Of a DNA stretch of 64,000 nucleotides, positions 1 through 10,641 are shown one piece after another. The stretch is from the NCBI GenBank assembly GCA_036320915.1, contig JAXBDG010000001.1:992001-1056000 (forward strand). The letters run 5' to 3'. Within the stretch, counting starts at the first letter, position 1, and the number at the start of each line of letters is the position of its first letter. The translations under genes were made by a program, and so were the position numbers. This stretch comes from Linnemannia elongata. Its lineage: Eukaryota > Mortierellomycota > Mortierellomycetes > Mortierellales > Mortierellaceae. The notes beneath the pieces are model-generated. The model was not told the DNA's origin. It did no database searches and saw only the letters and a program-made list of their open reading frames with translations.

Positions 1-3000
1 TGGGCTCTCCGTCGTCGTTGTTGATGGTGGTGACGGTTACGTCAGTGCTGGCGCGAGAGGAGAAAGATGCAGTTGGTTCGTCCGAGGGACTGCTACCTCG
101 GTGGGAGGATGAGTTTTGTTGGAGAGCAGTGGCTGAGAGCTGGTCAAAGACAAGGACTTGGCTGGTGCTGTTGACGTGGCTCACTTTTGTAGCTGGAGAG
201 ATGGAAGCCATGGTCATTTCGATGTCTTGGTCACTGTTGTCAGGCAACCCTTTGGAGACTTGAGACTGCCGGTGCTGGTTACCGTTATCCTCAAATAGAT
301 CGTCCATTATGGCAAGATTGGTACTTGAACTGAGCAACAAGTTGGTTGCTAATGCGTCCCTTGTAGTGTTGTTGTTGCCGTGGTGGTGGTTTGCAAAAGA
401 CGTCATAGTCGAAGAGGTCGAGAGGGGTAAATTGGCCATGGAGCAGGATGCGGACGAAAAGGCTGACGCTTGATGCCCCAACCCAACTTCGCAGACATCC
501 TTCTCCAGCTGGCTTAGATCGAACCAGTTAGGCCAGGCGGTCGCGGCAGCTGCTTGAACGGCAGCCGCAGCATTGCTGTCCATCATCATTAAGTTCTCAA
601 GGCTCAAGAGGTCATGCTCGGACAGACTAATTTCGGCCACAGCGGGCGGTATGCCCTCACCTTGAAGGCCCAAGTCATTCATGCTACCGCTGCACTCGGA
701 GAGGGCCCTGATAAAGTCGGCAGCAGCGATTGACTCCAAGGGCGAGGAAGATGACATGTTGTTACCGATAGATCCATTTCCGATACTGCTGCTCGTCATC
801 GCATTGGTGATCGAGGGTGCTGTGACAGAGGACGACATCAACGAACTCGGGTTGAGGGGACCCACGGAGCCGCCGCTCATAGAGGTCACCAAGGTCTGAG
901 CAAGACAGAGTGCCGTTGTAGATGCAGACTTGTTCATGACCTGCTGGTGCTTGGAGTAATGGGCAGCATATTCGGCCTCGTCCATGTGAACCATCTTCTC
1001 GGCGACCTTGTGACGAGGATCCGTTGCGCTGACAGTTGCACTGTTGCCGATTCCACCGAGTCCTCCGACCTGCGTTAGAATGGCCTCTGTGACCATGAGG
1101 TTATCCTCCTTGAACGAGCTGGTTGACTTGTAAGGGTGTGTCCTTGGCGCGTTCTTCTTCTTCTTCGCCGGGTTGCTCAGACTGGGATTCGACACGATGC
1201 TGGAGCGGCGACTGTTGGAGGCAGCGTTGCCGTTATTGGAGCTGATAGAAGCCATCGAAGCCCGACGAAGAAGCTTGCTAGATCCAGCGTTGTTGCTGTT
1301 GTTCCCATTGGCTGACAGCTGCTGGAATGACGGCGAAGACACCGAAGATGTCAACTTCGATTGCTGGGTCAGCGTGGTGTGCGACCCAGACGAAATTAGC
1401 TGATCGCTGTAGATAGCACTATTCTGACCAGCAGGACCGTTGTGTGGCAACAAGTTCTTGAAGGGAGGCTGGATCGACTGGGTGGTGATTGCCGAAGGCG
1501 TACCATTGTTCAGAAGCTGGGTCTCCTCCTCTGAGCCAGGTGCAAGATCCAAGAACGGGATTGTATGAGCGTAGATAGCCTGCAGGAGATTGAGGTAAAT
1601 GGGATCCTGGTTCATGCTGCAGGTCGTGTCGGGGCAGATGGGAAGGATCTGGACATAGTTGCCGTAAAAGTCGTGTCCAATGATCTCTAGACCGGGTACA
1701 ACCGTAGGGGATGCGAGGTATTCGTACAGAGGCTCTGGGTTACCACAGGGAGCGGGGCCATGGTAAAACGTGCGCGGGGTGGTTGAAGACGTTGGTGGTA
1801 GTGTAAGAGGAGCTGAGACTTCGGAGTTGTTGAACTGCTGTTGTTGGCAGACTCCATTAGCGAGGAGTTGTTGATCTAATGGAGCTAGAGACCAGTTCAT
1901 GTCTGTTGGCATGTGGGATTGGAGCGTTCGTGGGGCGGGAGCTGGGACGCTGCCGACTCTACGCTTGACCTTGGCCTTTGACCCTCGTCGCGATTGTGAT
2001 CCTGTTTGTGAAGCTTTCTGCTGTTTTGGTTGTGGTTGCTGTTGAGCGAGGTTGGGAAAACTTTGGCTGTCAGGGCAGATCATGGATTGTTGGAGCTGCT
2101 GAAGATACTGAATGGTTGCGGACTTTGTTGCAGTTGACATGGGTGGAGGAACTGGCGGCATTCCGGCGGCGCCGTTGTTTGCCGAGGCGTCAGCGACTCC
2201 TGTACCGCCAGGAAGAAGGTCGAATGGATGTGCGCCAGAGGCGTAATAGACATCGACGGGTGTAGGCGGGAGATATGGGGTCATGGCGTGGCTGGTCAAG
2301 GTAGAAAAGTCGGGGAACTGACTGTGATGGTCGCCACTGATAGAGCCATGGAATGCAGAGTCAGTTGGTGTCGGGAGGTATGATTCGTCCGTTGCTGTTC
2401 CAGGAATGCCGAATGTGCCCATCATCATCCGCTGTAAAGGCACGTTCTTTGCGCTATTGGCGTTGTTGTTATTGGTGTAGCTGTTGGAGCTGGCTTGACG
2501 AGCGACTGATAGATTGGGCACGGAATGCCTCCTGCTTGGACCGCTGAGATTGTTGATTCTCTTTTGAACAGCCCTTTGCTTGGACATATCGGGCTCCTTA
2601 ACGTTCTCACCCATGACAAAGTCTCTTGACGAAAAGATTCTATGATTGGGAGTAGACTTGATCAGCCCCGCACTCGCACTGGATGGGGGAGACATCATGA
2701 CGGCGGCCAATGAGGCCCTCCTTGTGAGGTTTGGGTTGAGCATCTTGCAGTTTGCTGGAGGCGTGTTCCAAGGAAAGTCGTTGTCCGAGACGGCAGTTCG
2801 GGCACTATGGGGGTGTTGTTGTTGTTGTTGGATTGGTGCTGGACACACGAGAGGCGAACCGCCGTGTTGTTGGTGTTGGCGGGGCAGATCTGTTGTGATA
2901 GAGAGGTCGGTGCGCTGGAGTCGTTTTGAAGAAGAGGATGAAGACATCGCGTTTTCTAGTCTTGCGAGTGAGCTGTCGATTTGCTGCTGCTGAGCAGCGG

Positions 3001-3289
3001 TCTTGTTTGCAGCATTGGTAAACTGCTCCCTGGGCGACTGTTGAGAGGCACTGTTGCTGTTCTTCTTCAAGTTGGTCTTTTCGAATATCAATTGGTGAAT
3101 GTCCATGACGTCTGTAGGCTCGATCGACGACGACTCTTCCTTGAGGGATTTGGTTCCAAAGCTGTCATTGTTATTGCTTGCTCTGTGGTTGTGAGTGACG
3201 CCGTTGTTGAAGTATGGTCGAGAGTTATCGATGGAGATGGTAGAGGGAGAAGGAGAAGAAACAGACTTGCCGTGGTGTGAAGAAAGCAT
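1..3289 (-). CDS. Long Ser/Asn/Gln-rich protein of unknown function (partial, C-terminus off the left edge)
   Basis: I do not recognise this gene. One reading frame is open from the ATG at 3289 to the first bases of the window, about 1,096 codons with no stop and no need for an intron. The protein is mostly low complexity: poly-Q, poly-S and poly-N runs, a Lys-rich patch near residue 710 (AKKKKNAPR) and another near residue 435 (SRRGSKAKVKRR). One stretch near residues 505-580 looks ordered, with few repeats and the core FYGNYVQILPICPDTTC followed by a hydrophobic IYLNLLQAIYAHTIPFLDL segment. The composition resembles fungal transcription regulators, but no DNA-binding domain is visible in the part present; it could lie beyond the edge. 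The start is the first ATG of the frame (MLSSHHGK). It is coding rather than chance because 3.3 kb stays open in only this minus frame. Confidence 0.75.
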   Translation of the reverse strand, partial: MLSSHHGKSVSSPSPSTISIDNSRPYFNNGVTHNHRASNNNDSFGTKSLKEESSSIEPTDVMDIHQLIFEKTNLKKNSNSASQQSPREQFTNAANKTAAQQQQIDSSLARLENAMSSSSSSKRLQRTDLSITTDLPRQHQQHGGSPLVCPAPIQQQQQHPHSARTAVSDNDFPWNTPPANCKMLNPNLTRRASLAAVMMSPPSSASAGLIKSTPNHRIFSSRDFVMGENVKEPDMSKQRAVQKRINNLSGPSRRHSVPNLSVARQASSNSYTNNNNANSAKNVPLQRMMMGTFGIPGTATDESYLPTPTDSAFHGSISGDHHSQFPDFSTLTSHAMTPYLPPTPVDVYYASGAHPFDLLPGGTGVADASANNGAAGMPPVPPPMSTATKSATIQYLQQLQQSMICPDSQSFPNLAQQQPQPKQQKASQTGSQSRRGSKAKVKRRVGSVPAPAPRTLQSHMPTDMNWSLAPLDQQLLANGVCQQQQFNNSEVSAPLTLPPTSSTTPRTFYHGPAPCGNPEPLYEYLASPTVVPGLEIIGHDFYGNYVQILPICPDTTCSMNQDPIYLNLLQAIYAHTIPFLDLAPGSEEETQLLNNGTPSAITTQSIQPPFKNLLPHNGPAGQNSAIYSDQLISSGSHTTLTQQSKLTSSVSSPSFQQLSANGNNSNNAGSSKLLRRASMASISSNNGNAASNSRRSSIVSNPSLSNPAKKKKNAPRTHPYKSTSSFKEDNLMVTEAILTQVGGLGGIGNSATVSATDPRHKVAEKMVHMDEAEYAAHYSKHQQVMNKSASTTALCLAQTLVTSMSGGSVGPLNPSSLMSSSVTAPSITNAMTSSSIGNGSIGNNMSSSSPLESIAAADFIRALSECSGSMNDLGLQGEGIPPAVAEISLSEHDLLSLENLMMMDSNAAAAVQAAAATAWPNWFDLSQLEKDVCEVGLGHQASAFSSASCSMANLPLSTSSTMTSFANHHHGNNNTTRDALATNLLLSSSTNLAIMDDLFEDNGNQHRQSQVSKGLPDNSDQDIEMTMASISPATKVSHVNSTSQVLVFDQLSATALQQNSSSHRGSSPSDEPTASFSSRASTDVTVTTINNDDGEP

Positions 3290-5196
3290 TATAGAACGAG
3301 GCGCTGCTTTGATGAGTCTTTGTTGCTGAAGCTGGTTGTTATTGAATACTGTTTGTTACAAAGAGGTCGTATTAGTGTTCGCGGAGAGGCCTAGTCACAG
3401 TCGACTAAGATGCAGGAGAACGATAGACAAAAGCGAAGGAAGATGCGTTAGAATAAGATCGGACACAACCGCCGTGAAGTTAAGGAGGTTCTTGTAAAAG
3501 GAGTCGAACGGGAGGGAGGCATGTTTACCGGTTGTGCGGAGATGAGGAAAATAGGGGATCGTGTGGATGCGTTTAGTGTGGGTTCATAAAATAGGGAGTG
3601 AAGAGGTTCCTTGCGCTCAGAGGAATGCGTGTAAGAGAGGGTGAGAGAGGGGAGAAGGAAGAGGAAGATGATGACTTGTCGTTTCGACGACTAGAGCGGT
3701 AGAAGTGGAGAGAAAGACAGCTGATGAGATGAGGAGAGTACTCTTCAAGGAAAGCGAAAAAAAAAGAGAACGAACAAATGAAGAAAGGAACAGGAGAAGG
3801 GAAGAGAACGGCAAGCGGGATAAACGAAAGTAGAAAGAAGGTGAAAGAGAAGAGAGAGAAAGAAGAAAGAAAAAAAGCTGTTGGGTTACTAAACATATTA
3901 ACAGTGGTGAAGGATGTGTGGAGTAATACTTATGGCCACATACAGAAAGTACATAGCGCGAGAGTGTGAATAGGAAAAGAGAGGGAGTGTGATCTGCTAC
4001 CATAGTACGATCTGTCCTCCCTTCTCTTTCCTTCCCTTCTCACTTGTACCCTCCTCTCGTCTCTCTCCACATCCGCTCTTTCCCCAGAGTTGAGAGGTTG
4101 TACATCGTCATAACGATCCCTAAGGGAACGGACAAATGTTTGTATTCAGGAAAAAGAAAAGTGCTTAAGGTCAATCATGGAATGGACAGATAATGATAAG
4201 AGATGGGCATCTCGAATCTCACTCACTTCAACTTTTCCTCTGTTCTGTTTGTCTAAAACCAAACAGACCCGATGTGTTCCTCAAGAGAATAAAATGCTCC
4301 AATTGTCACCCAAGGATACAGAATAACAACAAAAAGGGATTATCATAGGAAATTAAGGGAAGTTCAATTAAAGGGAGGAAGGGCTTACCATACCTAAATC
4401 GACGTCTGTTTGTTGCCAATGGTTGAATGCAGTGTTTAATCGTCTTCGAAACTGTGTTTCTGTGTGCGACCATGCATGGAAGCACCGTTAAAAGAGCGGC
4501 AAAGCAAGCAGTCCTTGACGCATGAAGAAAGACAAGGACTTTGAAGCAGAGCAATGCCGATATGTCCCGTGCAAGAGCGACCTCTCATAATATTCACGTT
4601 GTTCTTGCTAAAGAACAAGGTATCGGACTGAGACCCTTCGACACCTTTCCTGTTTCCAACACTCTTCCTTTTATATAGCGACGTTGGCTTTAGTATCTAG
4701 CGAACGAAAACGAATACCTGGCGAACGACGAGTAACAGCGAGGGTAATACGAGCTGGGCCAACCAACTATTTCTCCGTACGGCTTGCTGACCGAAAAACA
4801 GGACGATCTCGAATGAGTATACAGGAGTGCAAGGGGTATGTGTCCACCCAAGGGGGGGTATGGTGCACTGGCGACGATGAAGATAGAACCCATGTCATGA
4901 CCAACGTCGTGATGGTATGTAGAAAGCCACAAAAAAGGCAGAGGATCGTCAAACCACACGCAAGTTGGTGAATGAGCCATGGAGTTGGGACATGCGCTGC
5001 TATGTTGCAGGCCTTTCTTGTTGTCGGTCAATGTGTAATCTTTCTTGCTCCGGTTGTTCGCAAGGACAGTGTGTATGTCTACAAATAAAAAGAGTGGACC
5101 TCAGGTGTATTCCAAGATCTGGAATAGACTATGCCGTTATATAATTTGCGCGTGGGTTCGCCAAAGTGGAATGGAACCACCTCTCTCTCCAAAGGG

Positions 5197-5238
<42 letters not shown>

Positions 5239-5585
5239 TATATTCTTTTTTTCTTTTTCTTAGTAAAGACAAGCATTCCGTGGGTCATTCATCCCCAAGT
5301 ACCCAGAAGCAGCCGTCTTTGCCCTTGATGTTCGCTCAACTGTATCGCAGCGGCTAGACAGATATTTGGTTCTCATTGCAAAGGCGCACAAGTGCTTGTT
5401 GTGTTTGTTGTTGATGATTAGTTTATTTGTGGAGTGGATGGGAAATGGTATGGTACAGATGCTGGATGAGGTTATGTTGAAGAGAGGTATAAGGCGCAAG
5501 CCGCTAAAATGCAATGGTGTTGGTATGGGGTGCTATGAACAAGTCCCTCGACGAGCAGAGAGGGGAGTCTTGAAGAGGCCTGTGC
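3290..5585. other. Intergenic region, probable promoter and 5' UTR of the gene at 1-3289
   Basis: No gene seen. The part next to the gene (about 3640-3870) is purine-rich on the plus strand, that is CT-rich in the direction of the minus-strand gene, as is usual for fungal promoters and leaders. A 16-unit CT microsatellite lies at 5201-5232. Open frames here are short and show no family resemblance. Confidence 0.6.
5201..5232. repeat. (CT)16 microsatellite
   Basis: Uninterrupted CT dinucleotide run followed by a T-rich tract, in intergenic DNA upstream of the first small paralog's 3' end. Confidence 0.95.
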
Positions 5586-5780
5586 TTAGCGGACGTAGGG
5601 ACCAGCGGCGGCGTTGGACATCATGTTGTGAGAGATCTTGTAGAGGGCCTCCTCGGGGGTCATCTTGACACCCTGGTGGATGCGCTGTTCGTGGATCGAG
5701 TTGCGGGGGGTCTGGGCAGGGGTGGTGGCGGCCGAGGCGGTCTGGTTCTTGGAGGACGAGGACTTGAAGAAGGAAGGCAT
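5586..5780 (-). CDS. Small TPAQTPR-motif protein, paralog 1 (64 aa)
   Basis: Intron-less 64-residue protein of unknown function. It begins MPSFFKSSSSKNQ, carries the family motif TASAATTPAQTPRNS at about residues 14-28, then a polar middle (TPEEALYKISHNMM) and ends in GPYVR. It shares the aromatic-Lys start (F-F-K), the KNxTASAA..TPAQTPR block and length with the genes at 6936-7154, 10417-10641 and 11959-12156, which proves coding: the proteins agree while the DNA around them does not. Codons favour C in third position, as in the eS19 gene nearby, suggesting strong expression. A TATAAATA box lies about 130 bp upstream of the ATG. No signal peptide or membrane segment is seen; the N-terminal half is likely disordered. 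The TP dipeptides could be proline-directed phosphorylation sites (inference). The GPY tail groups it with the gene at 6936-7154. Confidence 0.88.
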   Translation of the reverse strand: MPSFFKSSSSKNQTASAATTPAQTPRNSIHEQRIHQGVKMTPEEALYKISHNMMSNAAAGPYVR

Positions 5781-5906
5781 CTTGGGTATGTTTGTGTTGT
5801 TTTTGGTGGTAGTTGTTGTGGTTGTGTTGGTTTTGTTGCTGTTGGGCTGGATGCTGTTGTGGGTAGTGAGTGAGGAGAAGAGGGGGAATGTGGGCGAGGC
5901 GCCGTA

Positions 5907-5914
5907 TATTTATA
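5907..5914 (-). promoter_or_regulatory. TATA box of small paralog 1
   Basis: TATAAATA on the minus strand about 130 bp before the ATG at 5780; the same element occurs at a similar distance before all four paralogs. Confidence 0.7.
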
Positions 5915-6653
5915 CGGGTGGAGGTTAAGGTGCATAGAGGCTAGCCAAGGCCCGACCGCAGTTGCTGATGATGTCTAAATGAAGGTCTGCGTCAGTTGGT
6001 CAGGGCACTGAAGGGGAAAATGGACAGATCGAGGCACATCCGCGCGTTTGTTTGCCACAAAGGGTAAGCAAAACAAAGGGTAAGCAAAGCAATAATAGAC
6101 TTGGCTGAAAGAAAGGGCGGGTAAAAGTGAATGAGCACAGTACGTGTTATGAGGGGATGAATGAATGGGGGCGACACAATTGAACTCTCTTCCCCTCTGT
6201 TCTCTTTGTCTGAAAACGTCAACGAGGCATCGTTTCCATATCCGACCATGAACCGCGCAAGAAAATAAGCGTTAAAAAATAACTCGTTTGCCTGTACTCT
6301 CCGCTCGAAAGAAGGAGAAGGAGAAGGATGCCTAAAAAGAGCTCTTCCTTTTCTTCTTTTTCTTTCCTTTGTTCAATCGAACTGCGGGCGGGGCGGAGGA
6401 TTATGATGTGAAGGAAAGAAGAATAGAGTGGGCAGAACGTCAAAATAGAACAAAAGACAGAGATTGAAAGGATCGGGTCCATCCGCTTATTTGCTCGGTA
6501 TCGAGGAGAAAAGGGGTGGGTGGCGATAATTCAGGACTCTAATGACTGCATTCCTTTTGCATAAGCGATATTTAATCGCGCGTCTTTGTTTGTGTTTGGA
6601 CGCCTATCTGATATGAGTACCAGTTTCTCAGAGTATGTACTTTACATGCACTT

Positions 6654-6693
6654 TTTGTTGTTGTCGTTGTTGTTGTCGTTGTTGTTGTTGTTG
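6654..6693. repeat. TTG/GTT trinucleotide repeat
   Basis: Imperfect run of TTG units with occasional TCG interruptions, in intergenic DNA downstream of paralog 2. Confidence 0.85.
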
Positions 6694-6935
6694 CATAGAA
6701 TGGAATGAATGCGGAGCGCGTTTGCATGAGGCAACTACTGAGTTTATTATGCGATGACACGATGTTTAGTGGTGAAGAGGATGAGAGTGTTATAGTACAA
6801 GGGATAGGAGGGGCAGCTAGGAGTGATTGCTTCGTGGCTTGCTTGGTATATGTGTAACGAGTGGAAGGGGATTGGGACCATGAGTTTGGGATGGACTTGA
6901 TCGACAGAGGAGAGACAGACAAGGAAAGGAGTCCT

Positions 6936-7154
6936 TTAAAGAATGTAGGGGCCAAAGCGACCGCCAGACATGGCCTTGGTCATGAGGTTGTGGAGCATCT
7001 CAGCGTCCTGGGCCTGCTTCATCTGCTGCTTGGAGTTCATGTCGACAGGGCGGGACTCTTCCAATGAGACGCGAGGGGTTTGAGCAGGGGTCTGGGCAGG
7101 GGTATTGGCAGCCGAGGCGGTCTTGTCCTTGTTGGACTTTTTAAAGATGTTCAT
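6936..7154 (-). CDS. Small TPAQTPR-motif protein, paralog 2 (72 aa)
   Basis: Intron-less 72-residue member of the same family. It begins MNIFKKSNKDKTASAANT and shows TPAQ twice in tandem before TPRVS, so its motif is one unit longer than in the other copies. The C-terminal half is helix-like (SKQQMKQAQDAEMLHNLMTK) and ends GGRFGPYIL, close to the GPYVR tail of the gene at 5586-5780. The two lie head to tail about 1.2 kb apart and probably arose by tandem duplication. A CATAAATA box sits about 115 bp upstream of the ATG. No targeting signal or known domain is visible. Function unknown. Confidence 0.88.
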   Translation of the reverse strand: MNIFKKSNKDKTASAANTPAQTPAQTPRVSLEESRPVDMNSKQQMKQAQDAEMLHNLMTKAMSGGRFGPYIL

Positions 7155-7264
7155 TGTTTGTGCTGTTATGTGGGGAGGATGTAGAAGGAGGAGTTGGTTC
7201 TTGCTGCTGGTTCTTGCTGTTGGTTGAAAAATGAAGTGAGGAAGCTATGAGGGAAGGAGCCTGG

Positions 7265-7272
7265 TATTTATG
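7265..7272 (-). promoter_or_regulatory. TATA-like box of small paralog 2
   Basis: CATAAATA on the minus strand, about 115 bp before the ATG at 7154. Confidence 0.6.
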
Positions 7273-7611
7273 CGGTTGCAGGGCATGGCGGGTCCCAGGA
7301 CGAGAGACAAAGAGAGTATCCGTGTCTGCTTACCCAAATATAGCGTCAAACCCCAGAGAGTAGAACGAGCCTGGTGAGGATAACCGCAGCTGGGTTCAGC
7401 AAACCCACTAACCAACAATCACTCTATCCCAGCATCACCGCTGAGAAACTTGGCTTGGCTTGGCTGGCTGACACTGGTTTCTCAGTCCGCACACGGACGC
7501 GCTCTATTTGGGCATGAAATAGGACAACCAAGTTCCAAGGTCATAGGGGATGCTTCAAGGCGCCAATGTTCAATCCAGCTCCACTTGAATATTTGCAGCG
7601 TAGTGAAATTG

Positions 7612-7648
<37 letters not shown>
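7612..7648. repeat. A37 homopolymer
   Basis: Uninterrupted run of 37 A. A run this long is prone to length error and could also mark the tail of an old retroposed sequence, but no coding relic was seen beside it. Confidence 0.95.
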
Positions 7649-7650
<2 letters not shown>

Positions 7651-8147
7651 AATGACAAAGAGCCATCGCGCGCGATATAATGGAAAACGTGCAAGAGATG
7701 TGGGTCAGGGTGGAAAGAATGAGAAGGATGGGGGATGAGAATGAAAATGGGGATAGTGTAATATGAGGCTGGTCAGTCTCCGACACAACTCTCATCTCAA
7801 AAAAAGCTGCCTTGTGGAAAGGAGTCTGCTTGGCCATGCAAATGAGAAACAGGCAAAAAGCTTGAGCCCTTGGGGATATTTCTGGAAACTCACTTGGCTG
7901 GCTCGAGGTAGGTAGTCAAAGGAAGGCTCCTTTTAGGTAATGTTGAAACTTGACAGTGAGAAGGGTGGGTATGGGTTCGCCATGTACGTGGTTGGCATTG
8001 AAGCCGCTCAAGAAAAGGCCGGTTGTTAGAGTAGACGTGTCAATTCAAACTATTCTTGATACTGAAAGAGAGACTGAGGTAGTGGTGATGGGCACGTTGC
8101 TGGTTCTGAGCAAGGCCATTTGATTGTAGATCATTAATGAACTCAGC

Positions 8148-8204
8148 AACCAGCCAAGCAACCAACCAACCAACCAAGCAAACAACCAAGCAAGCAAACA
8201 AATC
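8148..8204. repeat. CCAA/GCAA imperfect tandem repeat
   Basis: Repeated four-base units of the form CCAA, GCAA and ACAA across about 57 bases. Confidence 0.75.
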
Positions 8205-10280
8205 AGCAGGCAAGATGAGATGATTAGAAAGGAATGAAAGAAGGCAACGAGGAGCTGACTGAGAACAAGATTGACATTGAATAGAGAGATGGTCATGGGA
8301 AAAAAGAAAAGTGTCGCCAACTGTTGAATGTCGGCCAGTAATCGATCTCGTTTTGTCCCACGATGAACCATCGATGAGGCGATCTTGGCTCATCTGGGCA
8401 CAGCTCTGGTAATTGGTGGCAAACAAACCAAGAAAAGGTACTTCTCATCAAATATACGTACACAGTGCAAGCAAACTAACTACCCCATTCCTTTCTGTTC
8501 AGGACATGTACATCCCACCACCATGTCCATGAGCCAATTATTCACACTCCACAACCATTGCCTTCCCACCTTCATGTTCATTATTACACCTCCTTCCTCT
8601 AACCAAAAGAGTCTTTCCTTGTTCCTGCTCCCCAGCTATGTTTGCATTTATTTACCCTTACACTATCTCAGACCAGACTTTAGTAGAACATGCCAGACTG
8701 AAAAAATCTTTTTCTCTTTCCAAGCGGCAGCCAAAAAAGAAAAATCTCCGACTGAAAATTACTTCAAAGGTCGCTCAACCCAGTTCAGTCGTCTTTCATG
8801 GAGATAGTATGGTATACTCAGTTTATTCACTCAGTTAAACACCCCACTCTTTTTTTTCCCCTTTTTTCTCGAGCGAATCCCCCGTTGCAAGAGGGCAACG
8901 TTCAAGGGCTGGGTTGAAAGATTCTAGTAACAGCGCTGCCTTGTAGGGAATAAAATTGGGAATGGTTCCTAAAAGAGGGTCTGATCACTTCATTCTCCAG
9001 TTCCCCTTCTTTCGCTTGTTTAGCTGTTTGGCTGGGGAGTAGCTGCTGTTGAACGGTGGAAACAGCGGAATGGCCTGGGGATCATTGTCTAATTACGATT
9101 AAAAGGTCAAGTTGAAAAAAGTTAATAATACATGCCACTGCCACTGCTACTGTTGAGTCGAGAAGCGCGGTGGGTGCCTTTTGTTGTGAACAAATGCCTC
9201 AGCAGTTGTTATTTTTGGATTGAACAAGCATAGACGTGTCAGGCGAGAGTAGGTTGGGGATGAGGCCTAGAAAGTATGGGGTGACCGCAGTTTATAGTCA
9301 AGGGAAAGAAAGGTGTGAGTCGGATGGAGGCATCTGGAAGGTTCTTGAGAGATGGCACTAGAAAGTTGGCGGTTTAACAGAGTGTCAGTAGAAATGAACA
9401 AAAAACAGAACCACGAATAGTGCAACCGGACGGCAGACATATGAGGGGAAAGAGAGGACTCCTGAGTAGTGTTCCTCCATTCCTTCGCGGCAAGACTGTG
9501 TTTGTCGCTTATCCTCATGCTACAAAGGAGTAGGTGTTGCTGTTGGTTGGTGGTTGATCCTAAAATAACAAGTGGCCCGATCTTTCACGAAAGGAGAAGG
9601 AAAATTGTTGGTGGTCTGTCCGCAACATGACTGACAAACAAACAAACAGAGGGGACAAGGGTCAGTCGTCCCATAAACAAACAACCCGATCAGTCTGTCC
9701 ATTCAATCACAGCACTTTACTCTCTCACGACCCCTCCTGTCCCTCTAGTCTCCCACGACCTCCCCTCCCCTACCTCACTACCTCGCAGCCTCTGTCTCTA
9801 GCCGTAAATTCGTTTTGCAAGTCTTCACTTCACTCCATCCTGTGAGGAACAGGTACAAGGCGGCATGTTGTGTTTGACGAATACGACAGGGGACTCTGTC
9901 CAACTATTTGGACAGCCGCTTTGTGGTTTATGAGAAGGAAAGGAGTAAAAATAAATCGGACATGATTGACTTTTTTAGACTGCGCTCGAACCTGAACTTG
10001 AACCGTGCGGGGCCTGGAATGAGTGAAAGTGTATTGTGTAATGTGTAAACAAGGAGAGACGGATGATTAAGCGGAATGAGTGAATAAAGAATAACCATAA
10101 GAGGGAGAAGAAACAGCAAGGGGCTGCTTTTATGGGTATTACACGGCAAGAGAACACTTCTGTTGTGTTGGTTTTGAGGCAATTGAACCCGTTGGAGAAA
10201 GAAAAGAGACAGATACAAGGTGGATCGTGCCTTTTAGTAATGAAAATTACGTGCGGGGAATTCCCTTTCATCTTTCCTCA

Positions 10281-10288
10281 TATAAATA
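10281..10288 (+). promoter_or_regulatory. TATA box of small paralog 3
   Basis: TATAAATA 136 bp before the ATG at 10417, followed by a CT-rich tract and an ACCAAACA-type repeat in the probable leader. Confidence 0.75.
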
Positions 10289-10416
10289 CTCTTTGTGCAT
10301 TTCCCTTTCTCTTCTTTTCTTTTACTTCATCATCACAAACAACCAAACAACCAAACAACCAAACAAACCAAACACCCAATCCCACTCCCACCCCTTCAAC
10401 ACCACACACATTCACA

Positions 10417-10641
10417 ATGACCTTCTTCAAGCTTAACGGAACCTCCTCCTCCTCCAAGAAGAACAAGACCGCCTCGGCTGCCAACACCCCTGCCCAGACC
10501 CCTCGTACCTCGGTCCACCTCACCGGAGCTGACCTTGCTGCCGTCAACAAGAACACCGTCATGACCCCCGAGGCCCTCGAGGCCCACTTTGTCAAGGCCA
10601 ACATGGGACACATGCAGGCTCTTTCCATGGCTAGAATGTAA
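10417..10641 (+). CDS. Small TPAQTPR-motif protein, paralog 3 (74 aa)
   Basis: Intron-less 74-residue protein. The start chosen is the ATG at 10417 (MTFFKLNG); the frame is open upstream but that part is low-complexity leader, and all paralogs start with M-x-x-F-K or M-x-F-F-K. The family block KNKTASAANTPAQTPRTS spans about residues 20-37. The tail GHMQALSMARM matches the tail of the gene at 11959-12156 (GHYQALSLARM) and differs from the GPY tails of the minus-strand copies. Codons are strongly C-ending. The Ser-rich segment SSSSKKNK precedes the motif. No known domain; function unknown. Confidence 0.9.
   Translation: MTFFKLNGTSSSSKKNKTASAANTPAQTPRTSVHLTGADLAAVNKNTVMTPEALEAHFVKANMGHMQALSMARM

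Larger units (their letters stand above)
5781..6935. other. Promoter of paralog 1 and 3' flank of paralog 2
   Basis: No further gene seen. Besides the TATA box it holds a TTG/GTT trinucleotide run around 6654-6693. The end nearest 6936 is presumably the 3' UTR of the gene at 6936-7154. Confidence 0.5.
7155..10416. other. 3.3 kb divergent intergenic region between the two small-gene pairs
   Basis: No gene recognised. It separates the minus-strand pair from the plus-strand pair. It holds an A37 run at 7612-7648, a CCAA/GCAA-type repeat near 8150-8200, and CT-rich stretches near 9690-9780. Open frames of up to 140 codons here are low-complexity and unlike any family I know. Confidence 0.5.

Noticed and set aside
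8148..8204. CRISPR-like short repeats
   Set aside because: Four-base slippage repeats without spacers, in a eukaryotic genome.
8385..8807. Plus-strand open frame of 140 codons
   Set aside because: No recognisable features; Pro/Ser/Phe composition of CT-rich spacer DNA.
10278..10628. Antisense open frame over small paralog 3
   Set aside because: Mirror of the strongly biased codons of the real gene; the family conservation is on the plus strand.
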